A stretch of 64,000 nucleotides of DNA. Source: Heterodera schachtii. Lineage: Eukaryota; Nematoda; Chromadorea; Rhabditida; Heteroderidae. Location: NCBI GenBank assembly GCA_023374025.1, contig SIJG01000004.1:2291226-2355225 (forward strand), given 5' to 3'. The notes beneath the pieces were generated by a model, which saw only the letters and a program-made list of their open reading frames with translations, did no database searches and was not told the origin of the DNA. Below are positions 22,903 through 34,339 of this stretch, piece after piece (positions within the stretch are counted from its first letter, which is position 1; every line of letters starts with the position of its first letter). The position numbers and the translations under genes are program-made.

Positions 22903-24143
22903 AACGAATTAGTAAATTATTAAAACATGATTAGGTATTATGTTAATCTATGTAGTAACAAAAATGTTATGTTAGTTAGGGATGTGAATTTAAGTCACAA
23001 AAATCACCAAAAAGTTGAGCCAATACATATGTAGGGCTTATATTTTTAGGTGCTAAAACTTCCAATTAGTTAGTTTTTAAGTTCTAAAAAGCCCCAAAAT
23101 AGGTAATTTGAGGTAAGAAAAATCACTGATCATGAATCTAAACCAAGTTTTCGAAAAATCAATCTTTTTGTTATTATTTTTCATCAAGTATCATTAAAAA
23201 AAAGTGCAGCTAAGCGGGCTCGAACCCCAGACTCCCGTTTTTCTTCATCTGCTTTTCTCTTTTTCACTGGGACTCAGTTGTCCAAGGCTCAGATGGCGTC
23301 GGTTCGACTTCACAAGGGCCAACGGGACCACTGACAAATTTACTATCAACGCAGCCCGATCCGTGGATTTGTTGGAACCCAATACGCAGTCCCATAATTA
23401 GAGAAAACTTCATGATCAGATTAATCAGGTACAAAGTCGGACACACTGTAATTTGGGGCTCTTATAAAAACTTTCCGTTCTGCCCCGATTTCCGCCTTAA
23501 GGATTGGACTGATCATTTGCACTCTCTCCGTCACTTTCGCGTTGATCAATTTTCTAAATTCGCTTCCAATGCCTTTCCTTTCCCTTCCCGTGCCATTTCC
23601 TTTCATTCACCAACTGTGGGCAATCCATAAAATCCAACCACACTTTGCTATTTGTACGTATTTCCGTTCATTCTTTCGCCTCCGACGAATTTATTCCTCG
23701 CTGAAGCTGCTATATTTTGTGAAATCCCTCCACACTTTCCCCCCCCCCCCCTTTTTCCTCTCCCTTTCTCTCCGCCCTCCCTATTCCCCCAAATATCCGT
23801 CGTCGTCGTCGTCGTCTGCTTGAAATTCATCCCCGCAGGCGTTGTACGCCCCCCCCCCCCTCCCTTCTCGCCTTCCTTCGCATTCGTTCGGCTTCCCATT
23901 TTATTCCCTCTGCATTTCCATCCGAAACAACACAAAACAAAGCAACTTTCACCGTCCGTCGTTCTCCTTTGTTCCTTTTCTTTTCGTTTTTTTGGATCCG
24001 CCCGCCAATCCGTCCATTTTATTTTGTATTCGTTGCCTTTCAATTTATTGTCGGCTATTTTTCGTTAAACTGCTGAAGTACCGTAGGATGGCCACTTCGT
24101 TGGCACTTTGCCTTTGATTCCTTCGCTTTTCCTTTTTTGTCAG
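22903..24143. other. divergent intergenic region, pyrimidine-rich towards its right end
   Basis: The AT-rich left half holds no gene. From about 23550 the plus strand is C/T-rich, with poly-C runs (about 23741-23752 and 23850-23860) and a short (GTC)n run near 23800. Long open frames here are low-complexity proline/phenylalanine strings and are judged non-coding. It probably contains the promoter and 5' leader of the Dispatched-like gene. Confidence 0.55.
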
Positions 24144-27100
24144 ATGCTTCTTCCGTTCACTCGCCTGCTCTTTTCCCACCCTTTTCTCGCCATTTCATTT
24201 TCTCTCCTTTTTTCTTTTGTTCTTCCAATAATAATTTTGCTTCTGTTCCCGCTTAAATTGGGCAGCAGCCCGGAAAAGGTTTTTCCACTTTTTGTGCTTT
24301 ATCGTCGTTTTTCTAAGGGCTTCGAAACGGACGGGACGCCCTACGCCGGGCCCCGCTTGGGCTGGACATTGCTGCAGGTGATCAGCCGAAACTATCAATT
24401 GGCCGATAAATTGATAATTAAAGCAACTTTGATCCCCCTCTCTCTCTCTCCTCCCTCATCTAATGGGTCCAAAACGATGTTTATTTGGCATTTTAGCCCT
24501 CATTATTCCGAGGAAGTCGCGTTTCGGTCATTTCTGCAGAGCAGCAGCAGAAAGAGCGGTGGAAAAGGAAGTCGTGGACAGACGAACTGTTCTCCTCGGT
24601 TGGCTCCGTGGCCTGCTACGATGGGCCCGTTCCGTCCAGTAATTCGCCGTGCCGTCCCCGCCGTTTTCCCCGCGTCCCTTTTTCAGTGTCTTTTCTCTCT
24701 CAGTTTATTCTCACTGTCCCTTCGCTGGAACACCTCTTCTCCGGGGACATTCTTCACAAAATTTGCCAATTTCAAGATGATTTGAGCAATGAATTGGCTG
24801 CCTTCCAACAGTTCACCCCGTAATTCCCAATTTCCTTTTTGAATTGAAATGTTTCCTTCTCAGTCATCGTAACATTTGGAGCTTTCCCAATTACGTGGCG
24901 TGCCTTACGCCGTCAAATCGCGTGAATTGTTCCTTTATTAATGCCCAGGATGTTTTTGAATTCCGTCAGGTACTCCCCCCACCCCCCTTCTTTCTCCTTC
25001 ATTTTTCATTGCTTTTTCTTTTCGCTTTTTAATCGCTGCCTTTTTCACCGGAGGGCAATTGTTTCGTGCCGTCGCCATTGCCAAAAACACATCCATTGGA
25101 CATACAGTGAAGGCGACCCGAATGGCCACGAATGTCCGGACCAACTGAGGCCCGGATGTGGCGCTGTCCCGGCTGAGTGTGGTGGCCAAATGTGGTAAAG
25201 TTGGGCACGGCTGTCGCTGTCCTCACTCGAGCTGATTCGTGGCAGGTTCGACCTATTTTATCGGATTCTGCCGGATGATTTGTCTGCTTCTCCTCTGCCG
25301 ATCAATGCCTTTCTCCCTTTCTATTCCTTCGCTGCCTATCGTTTGCAAGGATTTGACGTTCCGCTGAAATTGTTTACTGATTTTGAAACTAAACTAAAGC
25401 TAATATCTGACGGCAGTGAAGGTTTACAGCTGAAAGGTATCACTATCGGTTGCCATTAACTGATCACTTTCATCCCCCCACAAGGCCTTTCCCTGGAGAT
25501 CAAACGCGACATTCTTCTCGAGGCGGCCGTCCGCGACTCGCGCTTCTCTCTGCTCGCCGTGTTGGCTGTGTTTATCCTCCTCTGCTTCTATTCTCTCAGT
25601 TTGGCCTTTGCGTTGGCCGTGCTTTTTCAAATGATCGCGAGTGTTCTCTGCTCTTTGGCCTTTTATGTAAAATTCATTTTTCTTTTTCTTTTTTTTTTTG
25701 CCCTTTTACCGTATCATTTGTTTGTCCACCGTATCAGCGTTTTTTCTCCGCCGAATTGCCGCTTCTCAATTTGATCGCCCTCGTTTTGCTAATTTCCGTT
25801 GGCGCCGATGGTGCCTTTCTCCTCCTCGACTTATTCCCTGCGACGGAGAAGCTTTGCTTGGGCACTTTGCACTGCTGCCTTAGGCACACCGCCAAAACGA
25901 TGTTTCTGACCCAATTTTCCACCGTAAAACAAAACGGCACTTTCTGCCAATTGCGAATTCGTTCAGATTGTCCCCTTCTTGCTCAACATGTTCTCGAGTG
26001 TGTTCGCCTTTCGGTTGCTTTTCTTGGTCAATCCTTTCCATGCTAAACTCTTTCAGCTCCTTCGGCTTATTTGCTGGCCTCACTCTCTTCTTCAATTACC
26101 TTCTTCTCGTTCTCTTCATGCCCTCCTTTCTGGTCATCCAAAATCGTCACTTAAACCCGTGGCTGATTCGCTGGTGGCCCAGTCGGCTTTGGTACTGCTT
26201 CCCCAGCTCCGTTTCCCAGTCCAGCCTTGGCCCTCCTCTTCAAAATGAGTCATTCTCAACAACTAATCTCTGATCACTTTCCCTTCCGTCCTTTTCAGTC
26301 CTTCTGCTTCTTCCTTTTCTCCACCTGTTCGTTTCCCTTCTCGAGTTCCATCCTCTTTGTTGGATCGTTCTCATCATTTTCTCCGTATACTTATCGACAA
26401 TGTGCTCACTTCGGTGCTTGTCCAAGGCCGTTTCGTATGGCTCTGTTCCTTGGGGGTCGTTCTGATCGGTGAGTGTGCCATCGTCCTCCAATCATTCCCC
26501 TTGGGGTTTTTCTGGTTGATGGGCTTGTCATATTTTTCCGACCCTCCTTGGGAGTTGTTCTGATCAGTGATCTGCCATCGCCTCCGTTAATTTGCCTTTC
26601 TTCCCCCAGTCAGTGCCTATCTGTGCGTCAATGATCTGTCGTTGCCCCGTTACAACCCTTTGCAACTTTTCCGTTCCTCAAGTGTTCATGAATACTTTGA
26701 TCAGGCATTACTTCCTTTTCCGTTGTTCGTTACTTCTTTTTTCATCCAACAGAATGCTGAGCGTTTGTTTCCGTTTGTCTCCGATAAAATCGCCTCCATT
26801 CCTTTGGCCGTTCGTCTCGTTTGGGTCTTTTTTATATTTCGATTCACTTAATCATTGCAGCAATTCATTTCAGGGAATTCGGCCAATCTCTGCCAAATTT
26901 TACTTCGATGCCAATTCTCTGCCGACTCAATTGGAATCCGACAATCATTTCCATCTGCGGACAGTTGGCCAACTTCGAGCTTTGGCGCAACAGTTAGAAC
27001 AGATGCGTGCACTTCCATTCGTTGAACATAGTACTCGATTTTGGCCTGAAAGGTGATTTGTTTGTCTTCATGAACCCAAAGGGCATGGATTGGATTGCCT

Positions 27101-29187
27101 TTCATTTGTCTGTTAATTGGGGCGGTTAATTATCTAATTAGCCCATGTTTTCCAAGGTTTTTGGATTGGAGTGTTCGTCTGAGCTGCGCGTCTCGTCCCT
27201 CTGCTGAATCGGTCTGCTGCAATGTGCAGAGTCCGCACTTTGTGGCCGCACAGTTGGACAGTTGCATCCGCCATTCCACTTCCGTGCTCTTCACCAATTA
27301 CAACGACACCCTCATTTGGGACAATTCCACCCACCGACTCATCGGATACACCGTGGGCAATGCCGGCCACCAATTCGACAAAGCATTCGCTTTTTCCAGG
27401 CACTTTTGCCTACCCATTTGCGCTACTCCCACCGTTTTGCCAATCTTTCCGCCGCGTTTGCTCTGTTCGACCAATGGCTTTCTGTTGGCACTCAGCAGTT
27501 GTCCTTCCTTCCCGGATGGTAATTTGTGCATTTTAATGATTCACAAATTATGAAAATAAGGTACACCACCGAATGGACAGGTCTGAGCTTGGCACTTGTT
27601 GTTTTATTCTGTTGCGCTGATGTTTAGCGATGTCCCAATGGTTCGACTTGCAAAGGGCGATTATTTCCGACTGTAAAAAGGCACGGCAAAAAAGAGAACG
27701 GAATGGACGGACAATGGCACCAGTGATTTTGTTTTTAAGAAGCCAAGTTTAGAAAAAAACACTTTTGTACCTGTGTTTTCCGTTGTCCGTCCGTCCCTTT
27801 CCCTTCCTTTCCCTCCCCCCCCCCCATTTCCCCCCCCCCCCCCTTCAGTCAATTTGCATTTCATTCGCCGTCGTCTTCGTCTTTTCCTCTTTGATCCTTC
27901 GGTTGGTTTTACAATGCTTCCACACCCCGTCGCTTTTCCTTTCGCTTTTCCCTTCGCTTTACCTTTCGCTTTTCCTTTCGCTTTTCCTTTCGCTTTTCCT
28001 TTCGCTTTTCCTTTCGCTTTTCCTTTCGCTTTTCCTTTCGCTTTTCCTTTCGCTTTTCCCTTCGCTTTTCCTTTCGCTTTTCCTTTCGCTTTTCCCTTCG
28101 CTTTTCCCTTCGCTTTATCTTTCGCTTTTCCTTTCGCTTTTCCCTTCGCTTTTCCCTTCGCTTTTCCTTTCGCTTTTCCCTTCCCTTTACCTTTCGCTTT
28201 TCCTTTCGCTTTTCCTTTCGCTTTTCCCTTCGCTTTACCTTTCGCTTTTCCCTTCGCTGATCGTTTCTTTTCGCTTTTCCTTTCGCTTTTCCCTTCGCTG
28301 ATCGTTTCTTTTCGCTTTTCCTTTCGCTTTTCCCTTCGCTTTTCCTTTCGCTTTTCCCTTCGCTTTTCCTTTCGCTTTTCCCTTCGCTGATCGTTTCTTT
28401 TCGCTTTTCCTTTCGCTTTTCCCTTCGCTTTTCCTTTCGCTTTTCCCTTCGCTTTTCCTTTCTCTTTTCCCTTCTCTTATTTCTCCCCTTTCTCAGATGG
28501 AAGGCTTTTTGTGCCACTTTTACTATTTTTTGTATTGTCCTCACAACAATTGGAGCTTTGGTGTTTATGGGTAACAATTGACTCCAATTTTCTCTCATTC
28601 GTTTGAATTTCGCGTCGCTTTAGGCTGGGAAATCGGCGTTTTGGAAGGAGTGATCATCGTTTTGGCGGTTGGGCTGTCCTTCGATTATACGCTTCACTTC
28701 GGCGCTTTGGTCGCTTCCGACGGATGTGCCCAGCACCGGGTGCAAAGGGCGGTCCGTGGCGCCGTTAGACCCGTCGGCATGGCCGCACTTTCCAGTGGCT
28801 TTGGGCTGAATCCCCCGCTTTACCAACTCATTTCAGGCATTCTGGCCGGCGGTGTTATGCTTTTTTCGGAGACCCATGCATTTTTTCAGGCAAATATTTC
28901 TTAAAAATACGAAAACCAATGCCAATTTGTCCAAAGGTGTCCATGTTCCTCGTCATTTGCAGTTTCATAAGGTGTCTTTTGCAAATGATTGCCAATTCAG
29001 TTTTCGCCGTTGCTTAAGCTTTGTGTTCGCCCTGTTTTTCTTTCTTCCCCTCCTCTACACTTTTCTGCCATCTTTTTACCAAAAAAGCGGCGTCCCAAGT
29101 CGAAGTGCCGAACCAGCGGAGAAAGGCAGTGCCATTGGACGATGCAGACAATGCTTTCAGATTCATTGCGACGGATATTCCAATTAA
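24144..29187 (+). CDS. Dispatched-like RND/sterol-sensing-domain membrane protein
   Basis: Multi-pass membrane protein of the Patched/Dispatched branch of RND transporters; C. elegans members act in sterol or lipid-protein export and cuticle secretion. A first hydrophobic helix (FLAISFSLLFSFVLPIIILL) runs into GSSPEK and, after a 39-bp intron, GFETDGTPYAGPRLGWTLLQ, like the Dispatched GFExRxT segment. An extracellular region follows, with ILHKICQFQDDLSNELAAFQ and NIWSFPNYVACLTPSNRVNC. The first helix bundle contains DSRFSLLAVLAVFILLCFYS, LLISVGADGAFLLLDLF (TM4) and LFFNYLLLVLFMPSFLVIQN. A second extracellular region (about 26870-27500) precedes GWEIGVLEGVIIVLAVGLSF then DYTLHFGAL (TM10) and a final helix, FALFFFLPLLYTFLPSFY. 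The intron before TM9-10 holds a 12-bp minisatellite. The start and last exon are uncertain; the family assignment is good. Confidence 0.85.
27925..28480 (+). repeat. 12-bp minisatellite, unit CTTTTCCTTTCG, about 45 copies
   Basis: A pyrimidine-rich array of near-identical 12-mers, with T/C variants and a few interspersed units carrying TGATCGTTTC. It sits in an intron of the Dispatched-like gene, between the exon ending near 27520 and the exon starting at about 28497. Because 12 is a multiple of three, all frames on both strands stay open, which creates spurious repetitive ORFs (FAFP or KRKEKRREK). It is not judged to be coding. Confidence 0.9.
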
Positions 29188-30260
29188 TCCAACGGATGAC
29201 TAAATTTTCATTGGAAATTATTTTCTCAGGTGTTACATTATATGAACAATTCTTAAATTCCATTTTTCTAATTTTCGATATTTTACTTTCCGCTGGCACA
29301 GAGTTTTGTTAAGACGGGCGACGGAAATCCCCCGGGGACCGCCCATCAGTCCCAAAATTGGATGGGTTGGGCTGGGAAATTTGGCCAACCATCTGCTGAC
29401 GGTCTTTTCAAGCGCTTCCCTCCCCCCAAATACATGCTTTTCCTTTTTGGGTCGGTTTAAGCATTTGCCGAGTGCCTTTTCTCCCTTTTCATTTTACCCA
29501 CTCTTTTTTTGTCACTTTTCGTTATGAGCTTTCTCCCATCCTTTGTTTTGCTTGGACTTTTCCCAATTTATCCCTCCCCCCCCCCCCTTTCTTTTGAGGG
29601 TACACTTTCATTCCGTTTTTCTTCATTTGGCTCCCATTTTCTTTCCACTTTCATTAACATTGTCCTTCATTTTCCGATTTTTACAATCGAACGTTTGATA
29701 TCAAAAAAATGTCGGTTATATTCTGAAAGAATTTCATTTTTGAATGGCCTGTGGATTCAAAACCCACTTTCAAATTTTCAATAGGCATCGCCAGGGGGAG
29801 GGATTAACTTCGGAGAAATGGACGACTGAGGGGGGGGGGGGGGCGTGGAAAGAAACAAAATGAGGTAATTAACTCGTTTAGCCACTCAAAATGAGAAGTG
29901 AAAGCATTTCGACGAATGAGACGCAAAAAAGGGAAGAACCAAACCAATTCATTCTCCAAAAAGAACCAAAAAGCACATGGGTTTATTCTGTGCTTCTAAT
30001 TGAGACCAAAAAAGTGTAAGAATTCTGCGCTCCCTTCGGTGGCATTTAAATTTTTAAATAAAATTTCGACTAAATTTCCATCACCGGGTCAAATATCATT
30101 CATGCAATTAATGCGGGGCACGTATAATACGAGAATCGAAATGTCGATACCATAACGAAAATTTTCTGTCATAAAAATCCCGGTGTACGATATCGGGGAC
30201 AACCTTTTTACATGACATATACGGTAAATATAGAATTAATTAATTAATTCCCTTTTTTTT
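29188..30260. other. intergenic region between Dispatched-like and GOPC genes
   Basis: Mostly AT-rich and non-coding, with a C run near 29577 and a G run at 29831-29843. A short open stretch at 29306-29420 reads PKIGWVGLGNLANHLL, which has a Rossmann-like glycine pattern but no continuation. No gene is called. Confidence 0.5.
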
Positions 30261-32160
30261 TTGCAAATGATTACCCCCGGGAGAAAATTGGGTGTTGATT
30301 TTGCTGAACATAATTCGCCAGAAAATTGTCACAATGGTCAACAGTCAAAGTCAGCCAAAGCGTGGCATTTCATCACTGACTGTGACCACCGGCCGAACCG
30401 TTCGAACGCGTCGACTTTCCATGGCATTGTCCCGTCGCTTGGTTGGCTGGAATTGTTGGAAAACGAATTCGACAAGGCATTCGTTGACATCGACCTGATG
30501 TTGGGTGAATTTGAGTCTGAGCAAGTGGGGAGGATCAGTTAGGTCATGGCCTTTTTTGATCATTCAGGGGGAAATTGTCCACGAATGTCGGCAAAAATTG
30601 ATGGCCATAAGCAGCGTTTTTGCCCAATTTGGCCACAAAACACAACTCATTCATCAGCAAAAATGTTTTTTTGAGGTATTTATTGGTTAAAGAAGAAGGT
30701 GATTTTGTCAATAAAAGTCGAAATTAAACACGAGCAATGAGAAGTTAGTTGAGGCGAGGGCGGCCAATTGCGTTTTGGAGGAACAATTGGGGACACTGAT
30801 GCTGCAGGTGCACTCCGTCCAATGCCAACTTTATGCCAAGAGGGCGCCCCACGAATCGGATGCCATCCGCAGAAAATTGGTAACGAACGGAACTTGGCAC
30901 AGCTGCCAACTCAGCAATTTAATTTAATGATCGGAACTTTCAGGAAAAAGAAATTCAAATTTCCCAAAGCAAAAAGTTGCCAACAGCAAAACTCTACGCC
31001 AATTTACGTTTGATTCAAGAAGAAAATTTGCATTTGCGTTCTGCAATAAATCTACTCCAAAGCGAAGTGTACGGCGCTCGATTAGCAGCGAAATATTTGG
31101 ACAAAGAATTGGCGGGAAGGTAAAAAAAAGCATCGAAAGTTAATGAAAAGTAATTATGTAATACATTGGATTGGAAGAATCCAACAAATCCAATTGCTTG
31201 GGAAAGAAATGCGTGGCAAAGAGTACGACCGCCTTTGGAATCAGTTGGAGGCCGAAATTCACCTCCACCGACACAAAACGGTGATCAAAGCATGCCGTGG
31301 AAGAGAAAACAAAACCAAAAGTGATCTTCGACATTCGCTTGACCACCGAAAGCATTCGCTTTACAAAAGCAAAAGCCAACAGAGACGAGTCAAAGTGCGC
31401 AAGGGTCGCGGAGAAGGCCTCGGAATTTCCATCACAGTGGGGAACATGCCCTTTTGAGAATGTTTTGGCTGTTTAGGGCGGAAGTGAGCATGGAGTGCCC
31501 ATTCTCATCTCAGAAATCCATCCCGGCCAACCAGCCGAACGTACTGAGCAGCTCTTCGTCGGTGATGCCATTCTCTGTGTCAATGGCATCGATTTGCGGT
31601 CCGTCCAGCATTCCGAAGCTGTTAAAGTGCTCAGCAGGGAAGTGAGATTTTGTCAGGCTTTTTCGGTTTTGTGGCCGACAAATATTAGATGCGTAAAAGT
31701 GAACATTTGGTGCTGGATGTCATTTTTGTGCACCCGGACATGGACAGTGACGACGAATCGGAAGTGATGGCAGAGACTGAGGACGGATCAATGTGTGTTT
31801 TGTCTGGCCACATCCCTCGGTTGTATCAAAAATCCATCATTCTTTTCCAGGATCAACATCTATGACCCGTGTGTTAAGTCAGCCATCGGTGACAGGGATA
31901 CTGTAACTGACCGTTTCTCTGCCGACAGTAACTCTCGTGTCGTCAAAACGGTGCTCAGGGTCGCAAATTGCTAACAGTTTTTCAGTTGATAATTTTGCAA
32001 GGACATTCCTCGGCTACAGAATGCTTTTTCTTTTTTTCAGAGTCCGTCTTCCGTCGACCATCAAATTGTGTCTTCCCCTTCCTCATCTATTCGCGTGTCA
32101 TCCTCCGCGTCTTATGAATCCGCCATTGAAAACACTGCAAAAGACAGAGGAACGCATTGA
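30261..32160 (+). CDS. gopc-1: GOPC/PIST, Golgi-associated coiled-coil PDZ protein
   Basis: trans-Golgi scaffold that sorts membrane cargo through its PDZ domain. The N-terminal part reads [20 protein letters not shown], the conserved start of GOPC. Coiled coils follow: [20 protein letters not shown], then [33 protein letters not shown] and [20 protein letters not shown], nearly identical to the human protein. The PDZ domain has the carboxylate-binding loop EGLGISIT, joined across a 40-bp intron to [20 protein letters not shown], then [13 protein letters not shown] and EAVKVLSRE. After the PDZ come [12 protein letters not shown] and a serine-rich tail ending at 32160. The first in-frame methionine is at 30261; the protein start upstream of the conserved region is otherwise uncertain, since those residues are not conserved. 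Confidence 0.93.
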
Positions 32161-32330
32161 AATACCATTTTATAATACATATGAAAGGGGCTCCCAGAAA
32201 TTTTGAAATTAATTAAATTTTAAACTATTTTTGATCATATATAATTTTATATAGTCTGTTAATAAATTTCAAATGTACCAATTTAAAAAATGATGGGCAA
32301 TTAAATAAAAAAGGCGATTGACGCCGAAAT

Positions 32331-32440
32331 GACTCCGACCCGACGAATAGGCACCGTGCCGAAATTTTTTTGAAATCAGAGTGGAATTCCTAACAGATCC
32401 TGTCCAAAAATGAGTAAATTTTGCAGTTTTTGAGTTAATC
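32331..32440 (+). repeat. dispersed repeat copy 3
   Basis: Contains GAATAGGCACCGTGCCGAAA, then TAACAGATCCTGTCCAAAAA and TAAATTTTGCA. This downstream order is shared with copy 4 at 45131-45240, so homology extends over roughly 100 bp. Confidence 0.6.
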
Positions 32441-32606
32441 TTTGGATCCAGCGGGGATAGGCATCCCCGGAAAACAGTAGGCGAAATGTTTGTATCCAGG
32501 TAATTCGATTTTGAATCCGCGGTAATTTGGGATCCGCACCGCGGGATTTTTCTGTCTGCGAACCAGACCTAGTACCATCGGCAGAGTCATGACAACTCGT
32601 ACAATT

Positions 32607-32690
32607 GCTTAGGTTGGGCCTAGGCTTTAGGCTAGGCCCAGGCCTAAGCTTTAGACTAGGCCTAAGCTTAGGCTTATGATTCGGCTTTAT
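32607..32690. repeat. degenerate TTAGGC-like (telomere-type) repeat patch
   Basis: Dense, imperfect GCTTAGGC/GCCTAAGC units in both orientations, including CTTTAGGCTAGGCC and GGCCTAAGCTTAGGCTTA. TTAGGC is the nematode telomere unit. A weaker similar patch lies at about 6484-6515. Confidence 0.5.
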
Positions 32691-34339
32691 TTTAAAATGC
32701 GAGTTGCCTTTTGTACGGGTGCCATTGACCCACCTTTCCATTTCACAATGAGTTCAAATTAAGAAAATGCTTAATTAGGTACTTTATACTAATGTGAATG
32801 TTTGTGCTTCTTCTTTATAAATTATTTGTAAATCACAATCTTCGTTCGCTTATTTAATGGCTAATACATACTATAGATTCATCTCTCTTATCATTTCTTT
32901 ATTATTTTTTTATCAAAATCATTTTGACTTCACAAAATAAAACAAAAATTTGATTTTGTCGGCCGCTTGGTTTTTTTAACCTTTGGAATTTCAAATGAAC
33001 TTGGTTGGTCGGGATCCGGATCAATGGCAGGTAACAACAATCGGTTTCCCGGGTCTGTAACTCTTGACTGATTGATTCCCTGACAGAAAAAAAAATTCTA
33101 ATTTTTATATTTCTGGTTTTGTAACGATATTTCCGTTATTTTCTACTGACAATGTCACCACTCTTCGATTAGCTCTTGCTTTACTGCACAGCAAAGCCTC
33201 TCTTTTCCTTTTCGTTGACCCGCGCTTTCTTTTATTTTCTGTCCAAGCAACCAAATTTTTGCGTCCGTCTTCGTCCATTTCTCTCAGCACGATCGATGAC
33301 TGAATGGGTGGACAGCGAATGCGGGGAAAAGCGGGGATGGGAACGGGGAGGGTTGTGGGGGGGGGGGGGAGAGCGTCGATCCTTTCTCTCCCAACCCATC
33401 AAAGTCATCTCCAATTGCGGCGATGTCTCGCTCCACATGTCTTTTTTACGGGTCCCTTCTCCCCTTCCCCTTCGTTTCTCCACATTCCTCCTCCCCCTGC
33501 TTCACCCACTCATCCCATTCCGTCCATCCCCAACAATCGCCTCTCTCTTTCTCTTCCCTTCCCTTTTCACCCGTTCATCCACCATCCATCTCTCCCATTC
33601 CCTTTTCCATCGCTCACAATATTCGATTAATTTTTGTCGTACAACACACATTCAAACTAACCCAAACATCACCGCAAGTTGTGACTGATTAACACACAAA
33701 TAATCGCAATCATCTTCCGATTTCTTTAATCAATTTCCGCTTGGGTAGACAAAAGAAATCTAGATTTTTTTTTATTATTAAAATTCCATAAAAAACAATT
33801 TTCAACCACCCTGAAAACCCCCATAAACATTTTTCCAAGACTTTCAAATTCCTTATAGAATAAGGAGCATTAAAATTAAGAAAACACATTCTTTTGGTTT
33901 ATTAGGAACAGTAATTCTGTTGTTTGAATATTGATGATTTAAAAACTTAATGATTATCAAATTATCGGACATAATACTTTCTATCATTTATTAAATTCTA
34001 TTGTTAATCCTGTATTTTATTGGTCCCATAAAAAAAACGAGGTGACGGTTCGGGGTCGGGATACGGAGCACCCCGAAAAATGGCCAAATTTTCGGAGTCG
34101 GGGACGCTACTCTACTTTAATAATGGGAATAAGATCGCTAGCTATTTTAATTAATTAATCCCACGCTAAAATTGAAGATTATGCAATTATTTGAAATTTA
34201 ATCAGCGTTTCACAAATATTGAAAAACCCGATTAAACAATTTTGAATTTTTTTTACCATTATCAACATATGTAGTTTTAAATTCAACACAGTTTTTCTTT
34301 GGTTATTTGAACTGTAAAAATTAAGTTTCTGCAAGAGAA

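Larger units (their letters stand above)
32161..34339. other. intergenic region rich in degenerate repeats
   Basis: Holds a dispersed repeat copy (32331-32440), a TTAGGC-like patch (32607-32690), GC-rich repeat-like DNA (34040-34110) and a pyrimidine-rich tract (33430-33610) with a G run at 33359-33369. Open frames in the pyrimidine tract are low-complexity and not called. Confidence 0.55.

Noticed and set aside
23203..23260. tRNA-like sequence (GGTTCGAGCCC on the minus strand)
   Set aside because: The T-arm stem does not pair well and no D-arm, anticodon arm or acceptor stem could be matched.
23648..24068. Open frames on both strands upstream of the Dispatched-like gene
   Set aside because: Proline/phenylalanine or glycine strings from C/T-rich DNA and poly-C runs; more likely promoter or 5' leader.
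27909..28598. Long open frames on both strands encoding FAFP or KRKEKRREK repeats
   Set aside because: They are the translation of the 12-bp minisatellite, which sits between supported exons of the Dispatched-like gene; the period keeps every frame open.
33176..33692. Several overlapping plus-strand open frames of 90-170 codons
   Set aside because: Pyrimidine-rich low-complexity (Ser/Pro/Phe/Leu) with frames open in parallel; no family similarity and no splice context.
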